In this document: positions 9,972 to 18,317 of the stretch, piece by piece
Position numbering within the stretch: the stretch's first letter is position 1
How the letters are laid out: each line of letters opens with the position of its first letter
Source of the DNA: Leucobacter komagatae
GTDB lineage: Bacteria > Actinomycetota > Actinomycetes > Actinomycetales > Microbacteriaceae
Length of the DNA: 64,000 nucleotides
Direction of reading: 5' to 3'
NCBI RefSeq assembly: GCF_006716085.1
Contig: NZ_VFON01000001.1
Coordinates: forward strand, 2,108,001 to 2,172,000
Position numbers and translations under genes: made by a program
The notes under the pieces: generated by a model
The model's input: the letters and a program-made list of their open reading frames with translations, nothing else
What the model was told of the DNA's origin: nothing
The model's database searches: none

Positions 9972-11021
9972 ATGCACGGCGAATACAAGGTTCCCGGAGG
10001 CAAGCTCGTGGTCGTCGACTTCGAGGTCGACGACGGCAAGATCGCTGACTTCCGGCTCTCCGGAGACTTCTTTCTCGAACCCGACGAGGCGCTCCTCGAC
10101 ATCAACGCTGCGATCGAGGGCATGAACCCGAACTCGACGATCGAGGACTTCGCGAACGCGATCAGACAGGCACTCCCGAGCGAGGTGCACCTGCTCGGGT
10201 TCACGCCCGACTCGGTTGGTGTTGCTATCCGCCGCGGCGTCACCGGCGCCGCCCACTGGCGCGACTACGACTGGCAAATCGTGCGCGAACCGGCAGTCAC
10301 CCCGATGCTCAACGCCGCGCTCGACGAGGTGCTCACGACCGCGGTCGGCGAGGGCCTTCGGGGCCCGACGCTGCGCATCTGGGAGTGGAACGAACCCGCC
10401 GTCATCATCGGCTCATTCCAGTCCGTGAAGAACGAGGTCGACGAGGAGGCGGCAGCAGAGCACAACGCGACGCTCGTGCGCCGGATCTCTGGCGGTGGCG
10501 CGATGTACATGGAGCCCGAGGCGAGCATTACGTACGCGCTCTATATTCCGGGCGAGCTCGTGCGCGGGATGTCGTTCGCCGACTCCTACGCCTACCTCGA
10601 CGACTGGGTACTCGAGGCGCTGAAGTCGCTCGGCATCGACGCCGTCTACAAGCCGCTCAACGACATCACAAGCCCGCTCGGCAAGATCGGCGGGGCGGCG
10701 CAGAAGCGGCTCGGCTCCGGCGCGATCCTGCACCATGTGACGATGGCCTACGATATGGATCCCACGGCCATGACCTCCGTGCTCAGGATCGGGCGCGAGA
10801 AGCTCTCCGATAAAGGCACCGCGAGCGCGCAGAAGCGCGTCGACCCGCTGAAGAGCCAGACCGGCAAGACACGCGAGGAGATCGTCGAGCGCATGATCGA
10901 GGTCTTCCAGCGGCGCCACGGCGGCGTGATGGGCGAGGTCACCGAGGGCGAGTGGGACGCGGCAGAGCGGCTCGTCGAGCAGAAGTTCTCATCCGAGGAG
11001 TGGCTGCGGCGCGTACCGTAG
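9972..11021 (+). CDS. Lipoate-protein ligase-like protein with N-terminal accessory domain
   Basis: 349 residues. Residues 1-85 (HGEYKVPGGKLVVVDFEV, SGDFFLEPDEAL) resemble the lipoate-protein ligase accessory/C-terminal domain. Residues about 95-345 are a BPL/LplA/LipB catalytic domain with the lipoate-binding motif RRISGGGAMYM and a Lys in SPLGKIGGAAQKR. The usual LplA order is catalytic then accessory, so the domains are swapped here. Expected role: attaching lipoate or octanoate to 2-oxoacid dehydrogenase E2 or GcvH proteins in the cytoplasm. A strong GGAGG lies 5 bases before the ATG. Confidence 0.85.
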   Translation: MHGEYKVPGGKLVVVDFEVDDGKIADFRLSGDFFLEPDEALLDINAAIEGMNPNSTIEDFANAIRQALPSEVHLLGFTPDSVGVAIRRGVTGAAHWRDYDWQIVREPAVTPMLNAALDEVLTTAVGEGLRGPTLRIWEWNEPAVIIGSFQSVKNEVDEEAAAEHNATLVRRISGGGAMYMEPEASITYALYIPGELVRGMSFADSYAYLDDWVLEALKSLGIDAVYKPLNDITSPLGKIGGAAQKRLGSGAILHHVTMAYDMDPTAMTSVLRIGREKLSDKGTASAQKRVDPLKSQTGKTREEIVERMIEVFQRRHGGVMGEVTEGEWDAAERLVEQKFSSEEWLRRVP

Positions 11022-11057
11022 CCCCGCCCAGCACCACAGCACCACAAGGAGCCCCGC

Positions 11058-11414
11058 ATGATTCGACTCGGCATGGTCACGATCGACACTACAGACCCCC
11101 GGCCGCTCGCCGCGTGGTGGGCTGAGCGCCTGGGCGGCAAGATTGTGCACGACGCCGACGGCTGGTTCTGCATGGTGCGGGCCCCAGAGGTGCCTGTCGC
11201 GCTCGGCTTCCAGAAGGTCGAGGACCCGACTCCCGGCAAGAACCGGGTGCACCTTGACTTCGACCGCACCCCGGACGTCGACCGCGACGCGATGGTCACC
11301 GAGTGGATCGCCGCCGGCGCGACCCACCTCGGCAGGCGCGGCGAGTCCGATTTCTCGTGGGACACATTCGCTGACCCCGACGGCAACGAGTTCTGCATCG
11401 GCGACCCCCACTAG
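11058..11414 (+). CDS. VOC-superfamily (glyoxalase-like) protein
   Basis: 118 residues with the beta-alpha-beta repeats of the vicinal oxygen chelate fold (LGMVTIDTTDPRPLAAWWAE at the start, DTFADPDGNEFCIGD at the end). The group includes glyoxalases, bleomycin-resistance proteins and small metabolic enzymes. The C-terminal Glu and the paired N-terminal positions could hold a metal, but the substrate is unknown. An AAGGAG site precedes the ATG, 36 bases after the lipoate ligase-like gene, so the two are probably co-transcribed. Confidence 0.75.
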   Translation: MIRLGMVTIDTTDPRPLAAWWAERLGGKIVHDADGWFCMVRAPEVPVALGFQKVEDPTPGKNRVHLDFDRTPDVDRDAMVTEWIAAGATHLGRRGESDFSWDTFADPDGNEFCIGDPH

Positions 11415-11486
11415 GGCCCGCACACAGGGCCTCCGAAACGCCACACCGCAGTCCGCCCTGCCCAGAGCGCCGTCCCGCCCAAGGTC

Positions 11487-11547
11487 TGTGTTCTGCAGTT
11501 CCTATGCCGGACACGCCGGGCGGGCGGCATAGGAACTGCAGATCACA
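11487..11547. repeat. Long inverted repeat between convergent genes
   Basis: An 18-bp perfect inverted repeat (11492-11509 with 11525-11542; arm TCTGCAGTTCCTATGCCG) extends by four more pairs past one mismatch to 11487/11547, around a 15-base loop. It lies between the convergent VOC and MetE-like genes. It could be a bidirectional terminator, but the long, non-GC-only arms and lack of T-runs suit a dispersed palindromic (REP-like) element equally well. Confidence 0.75.
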
Positions 11548-11611
11548 TGCGGTGTGAGTGAGTGCGGGGCTGGCGGCGTAGGTGAGCGGCTGGGGCCGGG
11601 CGGCCAACCCC

Positions 11612-12814
11612 CTAGACCCGAGCGCGGCGCGCGCCCTCACCCAGCGACTCGAGCTTCGCCCAGGCGATCTGCGGGTGCACCCGCCCACCGAGGCCGCAGT
11701 CGGTCGCGGCGATGACCCGCTCGGGGCCGACAATCTTCGCGAACCGCTCGATGCGCTGCGCGACGAGGTCTGGGTGCTCGACGAGGTTCGTCGCGTGGCT
11801 CACGACGCCGGGCACGAGGATCAGGTCATCAGGGATAAGGTCACGCTGCTCATCCCAGACGGCCCACTCATGCTCGTGGCGCGCATTTGCCGCCTCGAAC
11901 GAGATCTGCCCAACGTTGGCCCCGAGCACCGTGTTCAGGATGTGCTTCAGCTCAATGTCGGTCGTGTGCGGGCCGTGCCACGAGCCCCAGCACAGGTGCA
12001 GCCTGATCTGCTCTTTCGGGAGCCCTTCGATGGCGCGGTTGATGGCGTCGATCCTGATCTGCGTGAACGCGAGGTAGTCCTCGACGCTCGGCTCCGGGTT
12101 GATCTGATCCCAGTTCTCGGCGAGCGAGGGGTCGTCGAGCTGCAGGATGAGACCCGCGTCGGTCACGGCGCGGTACTCCTCGCGCAGGGCATCCACCCAC
12201 GCGTCGATGTGCTCCTGCTCGGTCGCGTAGAACTCGTTCTCAATGCGCGCCGCCGAGCCCGGGGCGATCGCGGTGAGGAAGCCACGCTCCCCCGGTTTGA
12301 GCGCCGCGACGAGGTTGCGGGTGTCGGCGGCGATCGCGTCGTGCCCCGTGTAGCTGATCAGGCCGGTCGTCGCGGGGAAGGCCGTCGCGTTCTTGCCGAC
12401 GCTGATGCCGCCCTCCGGGTCCTGATAGGCAGCCGCGAACGCCGTCCAGTCGCGGCGGTCGGGGAACGTCGTGAGGCGCACGTTGCCGGGCTCGGAGCGG
12501 ACGGGCTCCTGGCTGAAGATGTCCTTCCCCGTGATCTCGAGGCCAGCGGTGCGCTGGAACGAGTACGTCCACCACGCACCGTAGTCGACGGCGTTCGACA
12601 TCGCTTTGCCGAACTCGCCGTCGCCGGGCTGCGTGATGCCCGCCTCGCGCTGCCGGTCGACGACGTCGCGGGTCGCCTCGGCGACGAGCGCTTCGAACTC
12701 GGGGGTCGACTTGAGCGTGAACCCATCGTCCTCGAAGGTGCGTGCGGCGTTCGCCGCGATGAGCGCCTCGGTGCGGGGAAGGCTGCCGGCTGTGGTGGTC
12801 TCGATCCGTGTCAT
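11612..12814 (-). CDS. Cobalamin-independent methionine synthase (MetE C-domain) family methyltransferase
   Basis: 400 residues, corresponding only to the C-terminal catalytic half of MetE. All four zinc-site residues are recognisable: His and Cys in LHLCWGSWH, Glu in SFEAANARHE, and Cys in ATDCGLG. It should move a methyl group to a thiol. Short MetE-like enzymes use varied methyl donors, and some belong to other thiol-methyl pathways, so methionine synthase itself is not assured. ATG start; the gene is isolated and divergent or convergent to its neighbours. Confidence 0.8.
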   Translation of the reverse strand: MTRIETTTAGSLPRTEALIAANAARTFEDDGFTLKSTPEFEALVAEATRDVVDRQREAGITQPGDGEFGKAMSNAVDYGAWWTYSFQRTAGLEITGKDIFSQEPVRSEPGNVRLTTFPDRRDWTAFAAAYQDPEGGISVGKNATAFPATTGLISYTGHDAIAADTRNLVAALKPGERGFLTAIAPGSAARIENEFYATEQEHIDAWVDALREEYRAVTDAGLILQLDDPSLAENWDQINPEPSVEDYLAFTQIRIDAINRAIEGLPKEQIRLHLCWGSWHGPHTTDIELKHILNTVLGANVGQISFEAANARHEHEWAVWDEQRDLIPDDLILVPGVVSHATNLVEHPDLVAQRIERFAKIVGPERVIAATDCGLGGRVHPQIAWAKLESLGEGARRARV

Positions 12815-12917
12815 ACCTTGAAGCTATCCGGCGTTCGGGGCGCAGCCCAGTTGCGTGACGCCAAATGACATTGCACTAGCACCAGGCCGGCACACGAGCA
12901 CTCCAGGAGCAGCCCCG

Positions 12918-13892
12918 CTAGACCGTGAGCACGACCTTGCCGGTCGTCGCCCTCCCCTCGAGTGCGCGGTGCGCGTCGGCGGCCTCCGCGAGCGGGAACG
13001 ATGCGCCCACCCGCAGGTCGAGTGTGCTCGCCTTCAACGCGCCAAACAGCTCGCCGTAGCGCCAGGCGCGTTCCTCGGCACTGCGGAGGAAGAACGCAAG
13101 CGAGGGCCGCGTCACGCTCAGGGCCCCTGCGGCATTCAGCCGCTGCAGGTCGAAGGGCGGCACCGGCCCGCTCGCGCCGCCGAACAGCACCATGTTGCCA
13201 CGCACCTTCAGCGCACGCAGCGAGTCATCAAACGTGTCTTTGCCGACGCCGTCATACACGACCGAGACGCCAACGCCGTCGGTGAGTTCACGGGCGCGTT
13301 CTGCGAAGCCCTCGTACGGGATCGCCTCGAACGCTCCGGCGGCACGACTGAGCTCGCGCTTCTCCTCAGTCGAGGCCGTGGTGATGACCCGAACATCACG
13401 TGCGGCGAGCAGCTGGGTGAGCAGCAGGCCGACGCCGCCAGCACCGGCGTGCAGCAGCACGGTCTCGCCCGCCTCCGGGCGCGACGAAGAATTCCCGAGG
13501 TAGTGAGCAGTGAGCCCCTGCAGTGGGAGCGCCGCGGCCCGCTCATCGGTGAGCACCTCCGCGAGCGAATCGGGCACGCGCACCGCGGCCTCGGCGGCAA
13601 CGACGAACTGCTCGGCGTAGCTCGCGCGTGCCTCGGCCGTCACGATGCGGTCGCCGGTTTCGAAGCCCTCGACGCCCTCGCCGATGGCGGCGACGCGCCC
13701 CGTTGCCTCGGCGCCGGGGGTAAACGGGAACGAAACGGGGTAGAGCCCAGACCGCTGGTAGGTCTCGATGAAGTTCACGCCGACCGCGGCGGTCTCGACA
13801 AGGATCTCGCCGGGGCCAGCCTGCGGTGCGGGCGCCTCCGCCAGCTCGAGTACCTCTGGTCCGCCTGACTGGTTCGCAATGATCGCACGCAT
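12918..13892 (-). CDS. NADPH:quinone oxidoreductase, zeta-crystallin-like MDR family
   Basis: 324 residues from MRAII. The N-terminal GroES-like domain shows GVNFIETYQRSGLYP, and the Rossmann domain has the nucleotide loop HAGAGGVGLLLTQL (about 140-155). Zinc ligands are absent, as in quinone oxidoreductases of the medium-chain dehydrogenase family. It probably reduces quinones or alpha,beta-unsaturated carbonyls with NADPH. ATG 13892 was chosen because the 12 residues upstream do not match the family start. The downstream gap to the MetE-like gene is short. Confidence 0.85.
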   Translation of the reverse strand: MRAIIANQSGGPEVLELAEAPAPQAGPGEILVETAAVGVNFIETYQRSGLYPVSFPFTPGAEATGRVAAIGEGVEGFETGDRIVTAEARASYAEQFVVAAEAAVRVPDSLAEVLTDERAAALPLQGLTAHYLGNSSSRPEAGETVLLHAGAGGVGLLLTQLLAARDVRVITTASTEEKRELSRAAGAFEAIPYEGFAERARELTDGVGVSVVYDGVGKDTFDDSLRALKVRGNMVLFGGASGPVPPFDLQRLNAAGALSVTRPSLAFFLRSAEERAWRYGELFGALKASTLDLRVGASFPLAEAADAHRALEGRATTGKVVLTV

Positions 13893-13982
13893 ACTCCCAC
13901 CATACGCTCGTGCGGGCGTAAACTTCATCCAGCAAACTCAGCCCGGCGCATTGCCCGCGGCCACCCTGCACAAAGGATAAAG

Positions 13983-15302
13983 ATGTCCGAAACACAGATC
14001 ACGCGGCCCAGGGTCGGCCGCTCCTGGTTCACCCTCTTCACGCTGGCCTGGATAGTGCTCTGGACGGCGCAGCTCACGCCGCTGCAGCTGCTCCTCCCGC
14101 TCCAGCTCGACACCCCAGACAGCGCCACGGGCTGGGTGCGGGGCGTGGTTTCGTCGGGCATCGTACTCGGCGTCGGGGGCCTCGCGGGCGTGCTCGCGGG
14201 CCCGATCGCCGGTGCGCTGTCAGACAGGCAATCAGGATCGCGGCCCAAGCGCCGCCCCTGGGCGCTCGCCGGGGTGTGGATCGCGGCCGCCTGCCTGCTC
14301 GTCACCGGAGCGAGCACGAGCGCGCTCGGCATTGGCGCCGCCTGGGTCGGGGTGTGCATCGGCACGGCCGTTGCCTCCGCGGCGTTTGCCGCGATGATCG
14401 CAGACCAGCTCCCGCCCGAACAGCGCGGCGCGGCGTCCTCGGCCGCGTCGTCGGCACAGGCCCTCGGCATCGTGCTCGGAGTCAGCGCCGTCGTGCTCCT
14501 CGGTCTCAGCGTCGCGGCGGGCTACGTCATGCTCGCGATCGGGGTCGCGGTCTTAGGCACGCTCACCGCGATCCTGCTCCCCGACCCCTCGGGAGGCACC
14601 GCCGGGCACAGCACGGCACAGGAGCCGTCAGCGCTGGGCGAAGCGGCGCGAGGGGCGCGAGGGGCGCGAGGGGCGGCATGGCGGAGGGGGCGCGGCTTCG
14701 AGTTCATGCGCGACCGCGACTTCCGCTGGGTGCTCATCGGCAGGCTCGTCGTGAACGTGGGCAACGCGCTCGGCACCTCACTCTTCCTGTTCTTCCTCCT
14801 CTACGGGCTCGGGCAAGAGCACGCGGCGGCCGAGGACAACCTGCTCATCGTCGTGGTCGTCTACACGGTGTTCGTCGTCGCGGCCTCGGTTGCCGCCGGC
14901 CTCGCCTCAGACAAGCTGGGTCGCAGGCGCGGCCTCGCGCTCGCGGCGACGGTCGTGCAGGCACTGTCAGGGGTGCTGCTCGTCGTCTCGCCGACGTTCG
15001 GGATGACGATCTTCGCGGCCGGCATCATGGGCGTCGGCTACGGCGCGTTCTCAACGGTCGGCCTCGCGTTCGCGACCGACGTGCTCCCGAGCGAGCGCGA
15101 CCACGGCCGCGACCTCGGGCTCGTGAACACGGCGGCGGCCCTCGGCCAGCTTCTCGGCCCCGTGATCGGCGCGCTGCTCGTCGCCCTCGTCGGCGGCTTC
15201 TGGCTCGTCTTCTCGGTTGCGGCCGTGCTCTCGGTGGTCGGCGGGGCGATCACCGTGCTCGCGCGCGAGCGGCGCACGCCGATCCCACACGCTACGAGAT
15301 GA
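13983..15302 (+). CDS. MFS transporter
   Basis: 439 residues with 12 predicted membrane segments. The central cytoplasmic loop contains a short Ala-Arg-Gly repeat (ARGARGARG, from a 9-base tandem DNA repeat near 14650). The loop motif after helix 2 is GALSDRQSG and its second-half equivalent is GLASDKLGRRRG, typical of MFS. The layout resembles sugar or drug porters; the substrate is unknown. It starts at the ATG after AAAGGATAAAG. Its stop region overlaps the convergent 15292-15621 gene by 11 bases. Confidence 0.8.
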   Translation: MSETQITRPRVGRSWFTLFTLAWIVLWTAQLTPLQLLLPLQLDTPDSATGWVRGVVSSGIVLGVGGLAGVLAGPIAGALSDRQSGSRPKRRPWALAGVWIAAACLLVTGASTSALGIGAAWVGVCIGTAVASAAFAAMIADQLPPEQRGAASSAASSAQALGIVLGVSAVVLLGLSVAAGYVMLAIGVAVLGTLTAILLPDPSGGTAGHSTAQEPSALGEAARGARGARGAAWRRGRGFEFMRDRDFRWVLIGRLVVNVGNALGTSLFLFFLLYGLGQEHAAAEDNLLIVVVVYTVFVVAASVAAGLASDKLGRRRGLALAATVVQALSGVLLVVSPTFGMTIFAAGIMGVGYGAFSTVGLAFATDVLPSERDHGRDLGLVNTAAALGQLLGPVIGALLVALVGGFWLVFSVAAVLSVVGGAITVLARERRTPIPHATR

Positions 15303-15621
15303 CCTCCCACTGCTCGCCGCTCAGCTGGCCCGCTGCGAGGTCGGTCATGGCGGCGAGCGCTTCCTCGCGCGTGAGTGCGTATTCCCAGGGGTAGTCGATG
15401 CTTTGACCGCCAACGGTCAAATCGACGGTTTCCTCGTCGTCGATGTCCTCGCGCAGCGTGCGCGCGTTCGCGATGCGCGAACTGCCGCCCGCCGAGGCCG
15501 TCACGACGAAGCGGTCTGGCCCGCCCCCGAGCATCGCTTCCCACTCCCCCAGTGAGAACGAGAGCAGGGTGTGCTCCTGACCGTCGAGCGCGTCGATGTT
15601 CCAGCCCTGAGAGTGATTCAT
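15292..15621 (-). CDS. Conserved hypothetical small protein
   Basis: 109 residues from MNHSQGW. No signal peptide or membrane segment; acidic, with a central EDIDDEETVDLTVGG region and a C-terminal EEALAAMTDLAAG helix. The pattern resembles actinobacterial Imm1-like immunity or single-domain accessory proteins, but the match is too weak to name. Its 3' end overlaps the convergent MFS gene by 11 bases. Confidence 0.55.
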   Translation of the reverse strand: MNHSQGWNIDALDGQEHTLLSFSLGEWEAMLGGGPDRFVVTASAGGSSRIANARTLREDIDDEETVDLTVGGQSIDYPWEYALTREEALAAMTDLAAGQLSGEQWEVIS

Positions 15622-15681
15622 AGTGACAGTTTCGCCGATGAGGCGGCGAAGCGCACCTCCGGGAGCGGATAGCATCAGTGA

Positions 15682-16884
15682 GTGAGTAGCCCCTCGAGAC
15701 GCCTGGTCTGGCAGTTCGTCGCCGTCTTCCTCGTCGCGCTGAACATGCGCATGACGATCGCCGGTGTCGGCCCGCTGCTGAACGACATCGCCGACAGCCG
15801 CGGCGTGAGCGCGGGCGCGCTCGGGCTGCTGGCGTCGATTCCGCTCCTCACTTGGGCGGCGGTCTCGCCGCTCGCCCACGGCATCTCAGCGAAGCTCGGC
15901 ATGGACCGCACGGTCACGGTGTCGCTCGTCGTGCTTGCGCTTGGCACGATCTGGCGATCCCTCGACTTCTCAACCGCGAACCTGTGGCTCGGCACCGTGC
16001 TCATCGGGGCGGCCCTCGCGGTCGCGAACGTGCTCATGCCCGCGATCGTGAAGCGCGACTTCGGGCCGCGCACCCCGGCCGTCATGGGCGTGTATTCCGC
16101 AGCACTCGGTGGCGCGGCCGGCATCGGTACGGCCATCGCGATCCCCGTCTCCCGCGCCGAGGTGGCGGGGGCGCCGCTCGGTTGGGAGGCCGGGCTGCTC
16201 GCGACCGGGCTCACCATCCCCGTCGCCCTCGTCGCCTGGCTGCTCATCGCCGAGCGGGGTGGCAGGCGAGCGGCGCTCGAGGCGCCGAGCCCCGCGGCCC
16301 CCGTTGGCCGCCTCGTGTGGCGTTCGAAGACCGCCTGGCTGCTCGCGTGCTACATGGGCGCGCAATCAACCACGTTCTACATCCTCGCGACGTGGATCGC
16401 GCCGATCATGTTCTCCCGTGGCGCGAGCGCGGTGGTCACGAGTACCGGGATCACGCTGTTCCACATCTGCGGCATGGTCGGCTCGCTCGTCGCCCCGCTG
16501 CTCTTGCGCTTCGACGGCCGTTCGCTGCTGCAGGTCGCGCTCCCCGTGATCCAGCTCGCGGGCGTTATCGGGCTCGTCCTTGCGCCCGGCGCGACGTTCG
16601 TCTGGATCGTCGCGCTCGGGCTGTGCTGCGGCGCCGCACTGAGCGTCTCACTCACCCTCATCGCGCAGCGCTCGCCCGACGCGCGCACCGCGACGGCGGT
16701 CTCCGGGATGTCGCAGGCTGTTGGTTACAGCATCGCCGCGCTCGGCCCCGTGCTGTTTGGCTGGGCGCACGACCTGAGCGGCGGCTGGGCGTTGCCGCTC
16801 GTCGTGTCGGTCGCGGCGCTCGCGCTGCATCTGACCGCCGGGTGGATCCTCCGCGACGGGCGAACCGTGCGGCTCGCGCCCTAG
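15682..16884 (+). CDS. CynX/NimT-family MFS transporter
   Basis: 400 residues, 12 predicted membrane segments. The N-terminal FLVALNMRMTIAGVGPLL is the recognisable signature of the CynX/NimT (cyanate/2-nitroimidazole) group. Proteins of this group export or import small anions and drugs; the actual substrate is unknown. GTG start, because the other nearby GTG runs directly into a stop. It is followed by a strong hairpin shared with the convergent thiolase gene. Confidence 0.82.
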   Translation: MSSPSRRLVWQFVAVFLVALNMRMTIAGVGPLLNDIADSRGVSAGALGLLASIPLLTWAAVSPLAHGISAKLGMDRTVTVSLVVLALGTIWRSLDFSTANLWLGTVLIGAALAVANVLMPAIVKRDFGPRTPAVMGVYSAALGGAAGIGTAIAIPVSRAEVAGAPLGWEAGLLATGLTIPVALVAWLLIAERGGRRAALEAPSPAAPVGRLVWRSKTAWLLACYMGAQSTTFYILATWIAPIMFSRGASAVVTSTGITLFHICGMVGSLVAPLLLRFDGRSLLQVALPVIQLAGVIGLVLAPGATFVWIVALGLCCGAALSVSLTLIAQRSPDARTATAVSGMSQAVGYSIAALGPVLFGWAHDLSGGWALPLVVSVAALALHLTAGWILRDGRTVRLAP

Positions 16885-16900
16885 TCGGCACCGGCAGAAA

Positions 16901-16944
16901 CGCGAGCGGGGAGGGCCCCGGTCTGGGCTCCCTCCCCGCTCGCG
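16901..16944. terminator. Bidirectional terminator hairpin
   Basis: A perfect 15-bp stem (arm CGCGAGCGGGGAGGG, 16901-16915 with 16930-16944) around a 14-base loop, lying between the ends of the convergent transporter and thiolase genes. Confidence 0.75.
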
Positions 16945-16975
16945 ATGCTCGGCGCTGTTGCAGCGCGCGGACTCG

Positions 16976-18145
16976 TTACAGTGCGCGGAGCACGACCGCC
17001 GAGCCCTGGCCGCCGCCGCCGCAGATGCCGACTGCACCGAGCGAGCCCGAGCCCGCCTCCGCGAGCTGACGCGCGAGGGTGCCGACGATGCGCGCGCCCG
17101 AGGCGCCGATCGGGTGGCCGAGCGCGATCGCGCCGCCGTGCTGGTTCACGATCGCGGGGTCGATGCCGAGCTCGCGAGTCGACTGGATGCCGACGGCGGC
17201 GAACGCCTCATTGATCTCGACCGCAGCGAGCTCGCTGGCCGAGTTTCCTGTCTTCGCGAGGGCTGCCGCGATCGCGCGCGACGGCTGCGAGTGCAGGTGC
17301 GAGTCGGGGCCCGCGACAAACGCGGTCGCCTCGACGCTCGCGATGGGCTTGAGCCCGAGCCGCTCGGCCGCAGCCTCGCTGACGATGACGAGGGCCGCGG
17401 CGCCGTCGGTGATCTGCGATGCGTTGCCCGCGGTGATCGTGCCGTCCTTCGCAAACGCGGGGCGGAGGCCCGCGAGGCCCTCCGCGGTCGTGTCTGCGCG
17501 GACGCCGTCGTCGGCCGAGACGACGGTCTCGCCGCGCCGGGTCTTCACGGTGTACGGAGCGATCTCTGCCGCGAGGAACTCGGCCGAGGCCGCAGCGCGC
17601 TGGTGCGAGGCGGCCGAGAACTCGTCTTGCTCCTCGCGGGTGAGCTTCAGCGGGCCGTTACCGGTCTCGGTGAGCGCGCCCATCGCGACCTGGTCGAACG
17701 CGTCGGTGAGGCCGTCGTGCTCAACGGTGTCGATGAGGGTCGCCGGGCCGTACTTGGTGCCCGCGCGCAGCGGCATGACGTGGGGTGCGAGCGTCATCGA
17801 CTCCTGGCCGACGGCAAGGACGACCTCGGCCTCGCCCGAGTTGATGAGCCTGACGGCCTGCGACACGGCCTCGGTACCCGAGAGGCAAACGGCGTTGAGC
17901 GTGATGGCTGGAACGCTCATCGGAACGCCCGCGGCGACAGCGGTCTGGCGCGCGGGGTTCTGCCCGGCACCGCCCTGCAACACCTGACCCGCGACAACGG
18001 TGTCGACCTTGTCGGCTGCGACACCTGCGCGCTCAAGCGCTGCCTTCGCAGCGTGCGCTCCAAGCGCGACTGCCGTCTCGCCGGCGAGCTGCCCGGTGAA
18101 CTTGGTGAACGGCGTGCGTGCGTAGCCCGCGATGAGTGCGGTCAT
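16976..18145 (-). CDS. Acetyl-CoA acetyltransferase (thiolase)
   Basis: 389 residues, normal thiolase length. Catalytic residues are in place: nucleophilic Cys in NAVCLSGTEAV (about 87), His in GHPIGASGARIVG (about 344) and the second Cys in GICGGGGQGSA (about 375). It condenses two acetyl-CoA or cleaves acetoacetyl-CoA; both biosynthetic and degradative roles are possible. It is a single-gene unit, divergent from the D,D-carboxypeptidase pair. Confidence 0.92.
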   Translation of the reverse strand: MTALIAGYARTPFTKFTGQLAGETAVALGAHAAKAALERAGVAADKVDTVVAGQVLQGGAGQNPARQTAVAAGVPMSVPAITLNAVCLSGTEAVSQAVRLINSGEAEVVLAVGQESMTLAPHVMPLRAGTKYGPATLIDTVEHDGLTDAFDQVAMGALTETGNGPLKLTREEQDEFSAASHQRAAASAEFLAAEIAPYTVKTRRGETVVSADDGVRADTTAEGLAGLRPAFAKDGTITAGNASQITDGAAALVIVSEAAAERLGLKPIASVEATAFVAGPDSHLHSQPSRAIAAALAKTGNSASELAAVEINEAFAAVGIQSTRELGIDPAIVNQHGGAIALGHPIGASGARIVGTLARQLAEAGSGSLGAVGICGGGGQGSAVVLRAL

Positions 18146-18317
18146 GGGAATCCTCCTCGATTACGACGGTCTTCTCTCCCCTCATTGTGCCCGGTCTCAC
18201 CTGAAGATGCACGCATTCTTCGCCCAGAAACCGGCCCTTCAACTGGGCAAAAGTGGCACAACTTCACAGCTTTGTGCAAGCCCACATGTGGCGCGCTCGA
18301 AGGCTAGGCTATTCGAC

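Noticed and set aside
12855..13868. Plus-strand open frame opposite the quinone oxidoreductase
   Set aside because: It is a shadow of a protein with conserved MDR motifs; no family signature in the plus-strand product.
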